DNA of 64,000 bases from Ceratotherium simum simum (lineage: Eukaryota; Chordata; Mammalia; Perissodactyla; Rhinocerotidae): NCBI RefSeq assembly GCF_000283155.1, contig NW_004454163.1, forward strand, positions 6,477,830-6,541,829, written 5' to 3'. The position numbers and the translations under genes were made by a program. Numbering within the stretch: position 1 is the stretch's first letter; each line of letters starts with the position of its first letter. Below the pieces are notes generated by a model. The model saw only the letters and a list, made by a program, of their open reading frames with translations, was not told where the DNA came from and ran no database searches. Of the stretch, positions 49,501 through 59,927 are shown in pieces.

Positions 49501-51884
49501 TGAACCAACAGCTCCTTAATCTTTCCTCTAGTGCCTTCTAGTTTACCTTTTTAGGTTTAAACTGACATGTAAATGTTATGCAACGTCTGCGGAAAAGCAA
49601 AGAACAGGATGGCAGGATGGGGAGGCGGTAACAAACATTTATAAATGAAGCTTTCTTTTAATTCCACAATGATAAAGTGTACCATAGTGAAAACAATAGG
49701 AATATTTTACTGTCTTATTAGAAAATAACATAGTTCTTGACCAGATACACTAAATTGCTGCCTACATCAGTACTGGTATCACTAACATAATAACTGATGT
49801 TGTTAGTATAGTCTTATATATAGGTTATTCTAGAAGAATCAGCTATCACAGGTTGTTTGGGTGTTTTAAACCAGATGCCCAGCATTCCTAATGAGCACAT
49901 GATAGAAAATTTAAATTTCAAAGAAAATGTCAATGCCAAAACAATAAATGATTTTAAATGTTCCTCCCACAGAATGCTGATTCTACATACCATGGCCAAG
50001 TGTTCACGTGTAAGTATTAGCAGGTTCACTGGCACACAACGCACCAGATGTGAACATGACTCCAAGCTGCTCATTTAATAACCAAGCTCTCCAGACACTG
50101 TCAGTCCTGAAAGCACTGAATCAAATGGACTAATCAAAGCATCTAGGAGTAAGAAGGGGCCGTGGAAATCATCTAGACCAACAGCTCATTCAATGCATGA
50201 GGCTCTTTATAAGATCCCCGCCATGCGGGGCTGCATGCTAGAGTGATGCCTGTCACCTGGCTATACTGACTGCGAGCTCACTACATCCCAGGGGAGGCTA
50301 CCATTCCATCTTTGGACAGCTCTGACTGTTTCATGATTAGCTGTAACTATCAGAGTAAACAAATCAGTGATTGGTCTGAGGACATGGATATGTGTTTATT
50401 TTCCTCTGTAATACAAGTCAACAAGAAAGTTTGTAATTGAGTGAATCAAAAGAGGATAAAAACATAACTGTGACACATATGTTTAGACTACTTGAAGCAG
50501 ATCAGGTCACTGGGCCAGTGAAAAAAACGATACCTAAATCATGAATAAGCTCGCATTACACATCCACATCATGCAGTAATTTTTTTCTCTTAAATAAATT
50601 TGCCACCGACCTGAAAAAAAAAATCAGATGGTTGGTTCAGTACTGATAGGAAAATGCAGAATTTTGGCCATAGGAGCCAGGTTTCATTGTTTGTATCACA
50701 GAGTCACTGGACACACTGGGTCCTTCTCTGACCAGCTGACCTAGACGGGGTATATGCAGCATGGAGCTGAAACGGGGCAATCTCAAAGTTGCTGAAGTAT
50801 TCAGACGGTTTGTGCAATTCTCTGAAATAGTGCGATTGAGGAGAACTGGCTTTCTAGATAGAAAATATACATGTTGTAAACTTGGAATGTAGAGTGTTAA
50901 AAAGTGACATCTCGCCTATATTACAGGCTACCCAGGTCGTTCTAGTTTAAAAATGAGCATTTCAGGGGGCTACTTTTTCAGTTCTTAAAGTAATACTTTT
51001 TTAATCTTTAATATTTTTTGCTAGTTTTTCAGTGTCTTTTTCTTATATGGAAGGTTTTTTCCTCAAATAGTGAAACAGTTTAAGGATTTGTAATCTAAGT
51101 AAATTGCCTAAATATATCTCTCTCCATGTACATTCTCAAGATTACAATTTGGATTCTCTGAGTTTAATGAGGACTAGAGTTAGACTGTTTCCCATTAAAA
51201 AGAGAAAGGAGTAAGGCAGAAATTCAATAAGTGTTCAAGTAAAATACAGCCATCCTAACATCTGTATTATATTAGAGGAGACACAAGACAAAACATTGAC
51301 TCTTGAGGTTAAATCTAAATTTCCTGCTGCAGTTCTGAAAGAGTTTGAGAGTTTAGATCAAAAAAGCAACAAAGAAAATGGGACCAAAAATTATCTTAAA
51401 GCAAGTTTCAAAGGCTATTAGATGCCAACACTTACTTATTTCTTTGAAGCATCAATTTAGTCAGCAATTACCTAATAGCCACAAACAAAAACCAGTGAAA
51501 ATTCTGCACCATACTCAAGTCTTTTTTAGAAGTTAGGGATGACACACCTGGGATCTGTGTGTCACAGGAGGTGCCAAACCACCACCTCTGATTCTCCATC
51601 TCTCTTGTGGAATGTTGTTGAATTTCCACGTCTTCCTCTCTAGTATATTCTTACATCACACTTGAATTTCCAAAGATATTATTTCAGTCTTCTTTGGAAT
51701 CTACTGGTCTTTAATTTCATAACCCATACTACAGAAAGAAAACCCAAGCTGCCAAGTCAAAGGTCAACTAACAAGAAATGATCTCAGCAAAAACTAAAGA
51801 CTATGAGGCCAGAATTTAGGAAACTCTATGCTCACATCTGGCTTTCATGCCTGCAACCTCTCCCTTATCAAGCTTGTGAGTAAA
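46501..51884. other. Intergenic, mostly no recognised feature
   Basis: 5.4 kb of AT-rich sequence. A weak reverse MIR remnant may lie at 49425-49535 (gacacagctagtgagtttca ... cgaatccaggccaatctgaa). No gene, RNA or strong repeat seen. Confidence 0.45.
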
Positions 51885-51894
51885 ACTAAGTTTT

Positions 51895-52203
51895 TTGTTT
51901 TTTGTGTGTGTGAGGAAGATCAGCCCTGAGCTAACATCCATGCCAATCCTCCTTTTTTTGCTGAGGAAGACTGGCCCTGAGCTAACATCTATTGCCAATC
52001 CTCCTCCTTGTTTTTTTTTCCCTTTTTCTCCCCAAAGCCCCAGTAGATACTTGTATGTCATAGTTGCACATCCTTCTAGTTGCTGTGGGACGCCGCCTCA
52101 GCATGGCCCAACAAGCGGTGCGTGGGTGCGCGCCCAGGATCCGAACCCAGGCCGCCAGTAGCAGAGCGTGCGCACTTAACCGCTAAGCCGCGGGGCTGGC
52201 CCC
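51895..52203 (-). mobile_element. Chimeric ERE SINE (type A tail joined to type B tail)
   Basis: In sense orientation: an ERE head, the type A tail (agcaactagaaggatgtgca ... actggggctttggggaga), an A-rich joint, then the type B doubled module (agctcagggccagtcttcct, agctcagggctgatcttcct) and a CA-rich end. One target duplication, actaagtttt, flanks the whole (51885-51894 and 52206-52215, with two unmatched bases on the right), so it entered as a unit. Confidence 0.9.
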
Positions 52204-52284
52204 AGACTAAGTTTTAAGAAAGTAATGATGACCTACTAGCTGTGGTGGCTCTGTGGAAGCTTCTCTAAAATGCTATTGATCAGA

Positions 52285-52318
52285 AGTACACACATACACA
52301 CACACACACACACACACA
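52285..52318. repeat. (CA)n microsatellite
   Basis: Interrupted CA run (acacacatacacacacacac and onward). Confidence 0.95.
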
Positions 52319-52529
52319 GATGAAGAGTTTGTTATTCTGAACAATCAGAACGAAACGGCCTCTCATACCAAATTCTATGATAGAGTGAGGTGCATATCTC
52401 TAAACCTTGCACTTTTTTTTTCAACCACAAAGATTCTGACTGAATCAAGGAACTGGGATTAGAAGGAGAGATTTACCATGAAGTCATTTTAGACAAGTCT
52501 TATATCAATTTATACCTCAGTTTCAACAT

Positions 52530-53785
52530 CTAAGAAATCTAGATTCTACGCTTGGTCTTCAAGATCTTTTACTAATTTACCCCTTGTCCTATATCAAGAG
52601 ATTATTACCCTCCACTGCAGCCAAACAAATCCTATTGCTGTTCCTTCCACCTCACTGGTTACTCCTCGGTCTCTTTTTCTGATTTCTCCCCTGAATGTTG
52701 GAAGGTCCCAGGGCTCAGTCCTTGGTTCTCTTTTCTATCATCACTCACACCCTTGAAGAGCTCTTTATATGCCAGTGACTCCCCAATTTATATTTTCAGC
52801 TCAAACCTCTCTGCTGAACTCCAGATTTATATGCATAACTGCTTATTTAATATCTCCATTTGGATGTCCAATAGACATCTCAAACTTACATGTCCCAAAT
52901 TGAACTCCTGATTTCTCCTTACCCCATCCCACAAACATACTGCCCCTACAAGGCTTCCTGTTCTCAGCCGATGACAATCCATCTTTCCAGTTGCTCAACC
53001 ACATTCAATCTATCAGAAAATTCTATTTACTACCAGAAAGACGTCAAGAAAACAGTATATCCAGGATCCAGTCCAGTCCCTCATCTCATAGCTACTACCC
53101 TGCTCCAGGCTCCATTATTTCTTACCTGGGTTACCCCAGTGACCTCCTAAATGCTCTCTCTGCTTCTATCCTTGCCCCCTAGAAAGCCAAGGAGATCCTC
53201 TTTAAATATCAGTCATATCATATCGTTCCTCTGCTGCAGCTCTACAACGACTACCCGCTTCACTCAGATACAAACAAAAGTCTTCACAATGGACTTGGTT
53301 CCTGCTTCTCCCCCTTGCTCAACCTGCCCCAATCACAATGGCCACCTGGATGTGCCTTAAACATCTCAGGCACATTCCTCCCTTAGGTCCTTTGCACTGG
53401 TGCTTCCTTCTTTCTAGAATGCTCTTCCCTCAGATAGCCACACAGTTCCCTCACCTTCCTCAAGTCTTTGCTCAACTGTTCGCTTCTTAGTGAGCCCTGC
53501 TCTGAACACCCGTTTAAAATTGCAACCACCCTCCCTCCGGTATTCTAATCTTCTTTCCCCTCCCATGTTTTTTTCTTTCTCTAAAGTACTCATCACCTTC
53601 AACTATACTATGCCATTTACTTATTTGTTTATTTTCTGTTTCCTCCCACCACACACAAACACACACACCAACACCAAGAATGTAAACCCTATGAGAGCAG
53701 TGACTTCCATGTTTTGTTCACTGAGATATTCCAAGTGCCTAGAATCTAGGCACACAGTACTTATAAATATTTGTTGACTAAAGTC
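52530..53785 (+). mobile_element. LINE-2 (L2), about 1.25 kb of the 3' end
   Basis: A long forward L2 segment: ggtcccagggctcagtcctt, tttggatgtccaatagacat, ctaaatgctctctctgcttc, aagtctttgctcaactgttc and the terminal tataaatatttgttgact. Open frames inside it are degraded L2, not genes. This is the longest L2 remnant in the window. Confidence 0.8.
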
Positions 53786-54345
53786 CACCACCCCATCAAT
53801 TTGCCCATTCTACTCTGAAGTTTTATTTGTGTCATGTTTCCCAGTTTAGATTGACTTTCCCCAACCTCCCTAGCCATAGAAAACCTCCTCTGAAATCTTT
53901 TCTACATTAGCTCTGCTCTGTTGACCATGGATTTTTATGCACTCAGTCAACAAAAAAATTTGCATTAGTGTCTTTGTTTGCTGACTCTGTAAATCTTGTC
54001 ATGCATGCATAAAACTAAACTCTCAGTTCTTTATCTTACAATAAGTTTTGTTTTTTAATTAATGATCTTGATGCCTTTAAAAATATTACCTTATCATTTA
54101 AATAATGAACATCATATAAATGTTCAGTTACTTCTCTATATAGATTATAAACAAACAAAATAAATACAAAACGTCAAGGATGTTCTCAGACTAGGAAGAA
54201 CTATAGGTACTGGAATTTGTGAATGTTTTGTGCCTTTAAGAGATGCATCTGATGAAGAGAAAGAGAGATTATTACAGAGTTCCTTGGTCATAGGGTAAAT
54301 AATGAAAAGTTAATGAGGCTTCATTGATGAGAAACCCAAACCCAT
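53786..54345. other. Intergenic, no recognised feature
   Basis: AT-rich sequence between L2 and a solo LTR. Confidence 0.45.
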
Positions 54346-54788
54346 TGTTATGGGTTTAATTGTGTCCCCCCAGTACCTCAGAATGTAACCTTTTTTAGAA
54401 ATAGAGTCTTTCCAGGGGTAATCAAGTTAAAACAAGGTCATTAAGGTGGTCCTAATTCAATGTGAATGGTGTCCTTATAAAGGGAAATTTTGACACAGAA
54501 ACAGACACACACAGAGGGAAGATGTTGTGAAGACACACAAGGAAAACACCATGTGAAGACAGAGGATTGGAATGATGGATCTATGAGCCAAGGAATGCCT
54601 GAGGCTGCCGGAAGCTAAGAGAGAGGCCTGGAGCAAATCCTTCCCCAGTGCCTTCAGAGGGAGCATGATCCTGCTGACACTTTGATTTCAAACTTCTGGG
54701 CTCCAAAACTGTGAGACAATAAATTACTGTTGTTTTAACCCACCCAGTCTGTGGTACATTGTTATGTCAACCTTAGGAAACTAATACA
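54346..54788 (+). mobile_element. Solo LTR of MaLR (ERVL-MaLR, MLT1-like)
   Basis: Starts tgttatgggtttaattgtgt and ends near taggaaactaatacac, with the MaLR hallmarks gtccttataaagggaaattt, aacaccatgtgaagacagag, tccaaaactgtgagacaata (containing AATAAA) and acccagtctgtggtacattg. About 440 bp. No internal retroviral coding sequence is attached, so it is a solo LTR or a remnant of a non-autonomous element. Confidence 0.85.
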
Positions 54789-55704
54789 CCCATTACTTGC
54801 ATGCAACAGATTGAGCTGAGACCTAGTTAGATAATCACATTTTCAGATTATTCAGTTTGCAACACATGCCCTGAAACTGAAATTTTTTTAACCGATTGTC
54901 TTGATTCTAGAGTGACTTTATGATTTTTACTTTACAATCATTTCACTGATAAAATACTTAATTGGGGATAAGGGAATTGTCTTTCTGCTCTAGTATCAAA
55001 AAGATCCTCTCTTGTGAGCAGAGGTAAGGATCACTCAATGCCCTCATCATTTCTACAGGCAAGCTGGCCCACAAGGCTGCAAGTCAGAAAACATCCCGCA
55101 CTATTCATTGACAAATCTACGTCTGAATTGGATCTACACAGAAGAAGAAAGAGTTTCAAAAATCATTCAAATTATATAATTAAATCCAATCTCATTGGCT
55201 CAGATTTTAGAAAAATGTCTGATTTGAGTTACCCAGACCAACTGTCTACAGTGCCTTGCTGTCTGGCTCAATGTACAATTAACCGTTCAGCTTTGGCAGC
55301 GGGTTCCAAACCATATTCTAAAAGAGAAAAAGTAAGAGCCACTGTTTTAAAGTTTATACTTCAGATATAAACTCAGCTCAGTTCCCTTGCAGGCTGAGAG
55401 ACAGAGGTTATTACACCTTTCCTAGGTGCAAGGGCAAGAACTGAGCCCACCATCACGTGTGAGCCTGAAGAACTTTGAATTGTTTTCCCCTACTGTGCCT
55501 TCGGATCAGATGACATATGGCCAGCCTCATTTCTTCCTTGAGCTAAATGTCAAGAACTCATTTTTTCCATTGCTGCATATGTTCACAGGTCTAGAAAGAG
55601 AATAATTAAAGTTTAAACATTCCTATTAGTTATTGGATATTTTCCAGTAAATGAAGAATCACAATTAGCAAATAAGACACACAAATGATTTCCTAATACT
55701 ACAA
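54789..55704. other. Intergenic, no recognised feature
   Basis: Contains a 118-codon open frame (55014-55370) without family resemblance or supporting signals. Confidence 0.45.
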
Positions 55705-55925
55705 ATTACAGTAATAATCCTAACACTTATTGAGCAGTTTTACTCAAGTGCCAGATGTTTTCTATATGTTATCTCTAATTGTCACAAAAACTATGCAAGG
55801 AAGATATTATCTTCCATTTTACTAAGGGGAAATGAAGTTCAAAGGGCTAAGTAGCAGAATTAGAGTTTAAGCCCAGATCCACCTGGCTGCAAACTCAGCC
55901 ACTGAACAAGCAGTGTTACAGAGAG
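55705..55925 (-). mobile_element. MIR SINE (first of a cluster)
   Basis: taacacttattgagcagttt ... tcttccattttactaagggg ... tttaagcccagatccacctg. Confidence 0.75.
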
Positions 55926-55959
55926 CCGGTTCCCACTACATTCCAGAACTTTACTTGTT

Positions 55960-56115
55960 TATCTTTAATTTTCAGAATAACCCTCACAGACGGGTACTGC
56001 TGTAATCCCCATGTCACACCTGAGAGGACTGGCCCTCAAAAAGGTTAAGAGACTTGCACCCTAGCCCATAGCTAGTGGGCTGTGGAACTGGATTCAAATT
56101 CCAAAGCCTTTCCTC
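55960..56115 (-). mobile_element. MIR SINE fragment (second of a cluster)
   Basis: ttcagaataaccctcacaga ... aaaggttaagagacttgcac ... agctagtgggctgtggaact. The 5' two thirds of a reverse MIR. Confidence 0.65.
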
Positions 56116-56129
56116 CCAAGAATAAAAAA

Positions 56130-56350
56130 TAACTTCCCTGTAGTGAGCACTGCCCTAAGCTATTTATAACCACTATAAACCACTCTAAAAGGCAGAGGGA
56201 TATTATCCTCATTTTCCATATGAGGAAGGTGAGGTTCAAAAAGGTGATTTCACTTTTCATGTCACAAAGCTATCAAGTGACAGAGCTGGGACTGAAAACC
56301 TGGCCTGAGGACTCCAAGCCTGTGCTCCTGCCACTGCACCAGGCTGCTTT
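56130..56350 (-). mobile_element. MIR SINE (third of a cluster)
   Basis: gcactgccctaagctattta ... tcctcattttccatatgagg ... cagagctgggactgaaaacc ... gtgctcctgccactgcacca. Confidence 0.75.
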
Positions 56351-56587
56351 TTCCAGGTCCTTTTAGTAATTAAGCCAGTGTCACTGAAACTCTAAGCTAG
56401 CTTGCAAGAGCCTACTGCAGCAAGGGAAAGCCCTTGGGATAGCATGGAGGATTAAAGTAAGACAACTTGACGACACAGTAACAGGAAGAAAAAATATGAT
56501 CCAGGGTTGCAAAAGCCAAGTGCACATTGTCAACGCACAGAGCAGCAAGCATTCTATGATTTCCAAATAATTACACTCCGAATTTGA

Positions 56588-56628
56588 TTTACATAAATGG
56601 AAATAAATAAATTTACATAAATGGAAAC
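56588..56628. repeat. Short tandem duplication
   Basis: tttacataaatggaaa occurs twice, at about 56588-56603 and 56611-56626, separated by taaataaa-type sequence. Confidence 0.85.
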
Positions 56629-56984
56629 CCCAGCAGGAGGAGGGAAGTGTGCATTGCCAGGAATGAGCAAAGTATCAAATGAGAAAGGCCAAAATAAGGA
56701 ATTTCTGTGTTTTATTCATTTTACTTCATTTCCAGAGGCTCATCCCTGCCTATATTCTCCCTACTGCTTTCAGGGACAGTATTCCCCTGCGTCTAACCGA
56801 AATGTTGGTTTAGCAGGAAATAAGGAGGAGGTTCCTTTTGAATTCAGGCTATTACCCTATGATTAACTCTTCTCCCTTGGATCAGCACCTGGGGTCCCTT
56901 TGCCAAAAAGGCAAAGAAAAGAATAAGTTTACAAAATAATATCATTTCTATGACACGTTACAGTGTTACAAAATGCTTCCATGT

Positions 56985-57180
56985 ACATTCTCTTATTTGA
57001 TCTTCATTTCGGCCCTAGGAGGTAGACAAAGTCTATATCATAATCCTCATTTTACTGACAATAAAACTAAAATCCGATTAAGTGACTTGTTCAAGATCAT
57101 ACAGCCAGTAACACCCAGGCTGGAAGCCAGGTATTCTGTTACTAAATCTCAGGTTCTTTCCACAACAGCATCATGCTCTA
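56985..57180 (-). mobile_element. MIR SINE
   Basis: attctcttatttgatcttca ... cctcattttactgacaataa ... cagtaacacccaggctggaa. Confidence 0.65.
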
Positions 57181-57264
57181 AATTACTTGAGAAATATCTA
57201 TTTTACTGTACAATGCTGAACATCTCTACAGCTGCTACTGCAATTACCACATTATCATAATTTC

Positions 57265-57455
57265 TTTTTGATGGACTTTATTTCTTAAAGCAGTTCTAAA
57301 ACTGGGTTTAGGGTTAGGGTTAGGGTTAGGGTTCACAGAAAAATTGAGCAGAAAGTACAGATATTTCCCATATACTCCTTCCCCTGACACATGCACAGCC
57401 TCCCCTATTATCAACATCCCCCAATAGAGTAATAATTTGTTACAATTCATTATCA
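57265..57455 (-). mobile_element. L1 3'-UTR fragment containing a telomeric repeat
   Basis: Typical reversed L1 3'-UTR text: tttcttaaagcagttctaaa ... aaattgagcagaaagtacag ... ctcccctattatcaacatcc. At the point where L1 normally reads tttaggttcaca, an array of TTAGGG is present (57308-57331). Confidence 0.8.
57308..57331 (+). repeat. Interstitial telomeric repeat (TTAGGG)4
   Basis: Four perfect ttaggg units, then tt, then the resumed L1 sequence (cacagaaaaattgag). Short arrays like this can arise by slippage or by repair of a break. Confidence 0.98.
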
Positions 57456-57468
57456 TTTTTAAACTATA

Positions 57469-57659
57469 GGGCTGGCCCTGTGGCTTAGTGGTTAAGTGCA
57501 CGCGCTCCGCTGCTGGCGGCCCGGGTTCGGATCCCGGGAGTGCACCAACGCACCGCTTCTCCGGCCATGCTGAGGCCGAGTCCCACATACAGCAACTAGA
57601 AGGATGTGCAACTATGACATACAACTATCTACTGGGGCTTTGGGGGGAAAAAAAAAAAA
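57469..57659 (+). mobile_element. ERE SINE, type A
   Basis: gggctggccctgtggcttag head, B-box ggttcggatcc, type A tail and an A-run. No TSD resolved; the right flank is A/T-rich. Confidence 0.94.
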
Positions 57660-57754
57660 TTTAGAAAGAATATTCAATTGATAATTCTATTAGAATGTTC
57701 TTATTAGATAAAAGCTAAGAGGATATACAGATAATGTAGCTATTCTTTATGGTG

Positions 57755-57955
57755 TGCATGCTATGCACTGGGGAATGTACTAGGTGTCTGCATATTTTTT
57801 GACATTTAACTCACACAACTCTAAGGAAGCTATTGTTTTTATTTTTATATCTCATGAAACTGAGGCTCAGAGAGGCTAAATGACTCATCCCCACTTACAA
57901 TTGGGGAGCCAGGATTCAAAATACTCCAAAGTCTATGATATTTCGGAGGCACTGG
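57755..57955 (-). mobile_element. MIR SINE
   Basis: atgctatgcactggggaatg ... tgaaactgaggctcagagag ... ggggagccaggattcaaaat. Confidence 0.7.
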
Positions 57956-57959
57956 GCAT

Positions 57960-58640
57960 CAGAGGAAAGACTTTGTAAACCATCTTACTCTCCAATTAAG
58001 GCAGGATCACTCCTAGAACAATCCCAGGTCTACTGGCTTCCTTAAAAACCTACCCCAATGTTTAAAAACCCCAAGTCAGTCAGTTGTTCATTACCTAAAC
58101 ACAGGAAAGAAGAGCAAAAAGAGGTGCTGCTGAACCCAAGAATGATCGGAAGTAACTGAAAGGCCATGTTAGCATTAATACGAGGAAGCAGTTTGAGTCT
58201 CACCTTCCACAGTGCAGGCAATAATGCACTCTTAACATCTCGTAGAATCAAATAACCTTTGTTGGCTTCCACCAAAGAAGGAGAAGGATAAGAGGAAAGG
58301 GAAGGGGGAGGTGGAGGATAACGATGAGGAGGAGGGGAAAAGCAGTTCCCACTATGTGGGGAACCAATGCTACCTAGGGCTCCATCCACCACCACCATGT
58401 GCACTTACCTCTCCATCTCATCCCCCAGTGAACACATGAAAGACCTCAAAGGTGGGCCTCCCGGTCCCTTTATTTCTATCTAAACCCTCCCTAAAACAGC
58501 CCCCATAGTTTCAAGTAGGCCTGAGTCATCAGGGAAACTGAGGAACATTTCTAACAGGCCTTTAACTTTTACAGCTTCACAATACTTACTACCACTATAC
58601 TACTGCAACATTACACTAATAATAATACTGATACAATTAA
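57960..58640. other. Intergenic, with an unexplained minus-strand open frame
   Basis: A 120-codon minus-strand frame (58042-58404) includes a proline-rich segment encoded by a purine-rich tract (58275-58345). I do not recognise a protein. Nothing else seen. Confidence 0.4.
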
Positions 58641-58649
58641 TAACAATGC

Positions 58650-58722
58650 TAATAATAATGTATTGAGTTCCTATTATATGTCAACTGCTTTACATATTTA
58701 ATCTTCTCCAAAACCTAATGAT
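58650..58722 (-). mobile_element. MIR SINE 3' fragment, cut by an ERE
   Basis: attgagttcctattatatgt ... ctttacatatttaatcttct: the start of a reverse MIR, truncated by the ERE insertion that follows. Confidence 0.55.
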
Positions 58723-58736
58723 AAAGGTCCACAATC

Positions 58737-58991
58737 CCGGGCCCACCCGGTGGCATAGCGGTTAAGTGCACGCGCTCCGCTTCAGTGGCCCGGGGTTTGC
58801 AGCTTTGCAGGTTCGGATCCCGGGCGCGCACCGACGCACCGCTTGTCAAGCCATGCTGTAATGGCGTCGCATATAAAGTAGAGGAGGATGGGCACAGATG
58901 TTAGCCCAGGGCCAATCTTCCTCAGCAAAAAAAGAGGAGGATTGGCGTCGGATGTTAGCTCAGGGCTAATCTTCCTCACACACACACAAAA
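58737..58991 (+). mobile_element. ERE SINE, type B, with 14-bp target-site duplication
   Basis: Head gggcccacccggtggcatag, B-box ggttcggatcc, the doubled module (agcccagggccaatcttcct, agctcagggctaatcttcct) and a CA/A-rich end. Target duplication aaaggtccacaatc (58723-58736) and aaaggtccaccatc (58992-59005), one mismatch. Confidence 0.96.
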
Positions 58992-59005
58992 AAAGGTCCA
59001 CCATC

Positions 59006-59629
59006 CTTATCCATAATTCCAAAATACAAAAAGCTCTGAAAACCCAAATGTTTCTTCTTAAGTACACAGCAAATTCTTTTGGTGGCAAAACCTAATCTGA
59101 ACCAACACTAGGTTTTTTATAGTCTTTATTTATCCACTTAGTGTGAACATTCATACATTTTGCTGCAAAATGGGTTAATGTGTTTGATTCAGGGGCACTG
59201 CCCCAGGCTCTACTGGAATGTTTAACATACTATGTAATATAGAATATATGCACCTTTTTCTTTCTAAAATCCAAAAATATCTGAATTCCAAAACTACCCA
59301 GCTACAAGGATTTCAGATATCCCACTTTTCTGATGAGAAACTGAGATTCACAAAGAATACAATTTTATTATGTATTTCCTCTAGGTCATCAGAGCCCTTT
59401 TACTAATTTAATAGTCAATGCTCAATTTTTTTTTAATTCAGAAAAGTATAGCTATTATGTCTGCATATAATCTAATAGTTGTATTTAAGTGGATCACTTC
59501 AATGTACACCCCCATCCAAACTGTTTTAAATCTATTGGCTTGTGGCTGATCTGAAAGAGCTGAGCTTTTGCATTTATCATCTCTTGTTACCATGCCCAGT
59601 CTCTAGTGAGGAAAATTCAGCAAAATCTC
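59006..59629. other. Intergenic, no recognised feature
   Basis: AT-rich sequence with no nameable element. Confidence 0.45.
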
Positions 59630-59830
59630 TAAGAATAATGATTTACTATGTACTAGGCACTGTTCTGAGTGCTTTATAAAGCACATTTAATCCTCACAAC
59701 AACACACTGAGATGGGCATTATTATTCTCACTTTACAAATGATGAATAGAGAGAGGTTAACTATATTGTCTAGCTAGCAAAAGTGGCAGAGCTAGGATCT
59801 GAATCTCAGCAGAAACCAGACAAAAATCAT
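59630..59830 (-). mobile_element. MIR SINE
   Basis: tactatgtactaggcactgt ... aatcctcacaacaacacact ... ctcactttacaaatgatgaa ... ggcagagctaggatctgaat. Well preserved. Confidence 0.85.
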
Positions 59831-59893
59831 TTTCTTCACAGTGCTTGTGGGGAGGAGGAGGGACAGAAGGTAGATAAATAAAATAAATAACCA

Positions 59894-59927
59894 AATTATG
59901 TAGTGTATCAAATTATGTAGTGTATCA
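59894..59927. repeat. 17-bp tandem duplication
   Basis: aattatgtagtgtatca twice in perfect tandem (59894-59910, 59911-59927). Confidence 0.97.

Noticed and set aside
57308..57331. Chromosome end or chromosome-fusion point
   Set aside because: Only four TTAGGG units inside an otherwise continuous L1; too short for a telomere or head-to-head fusion.
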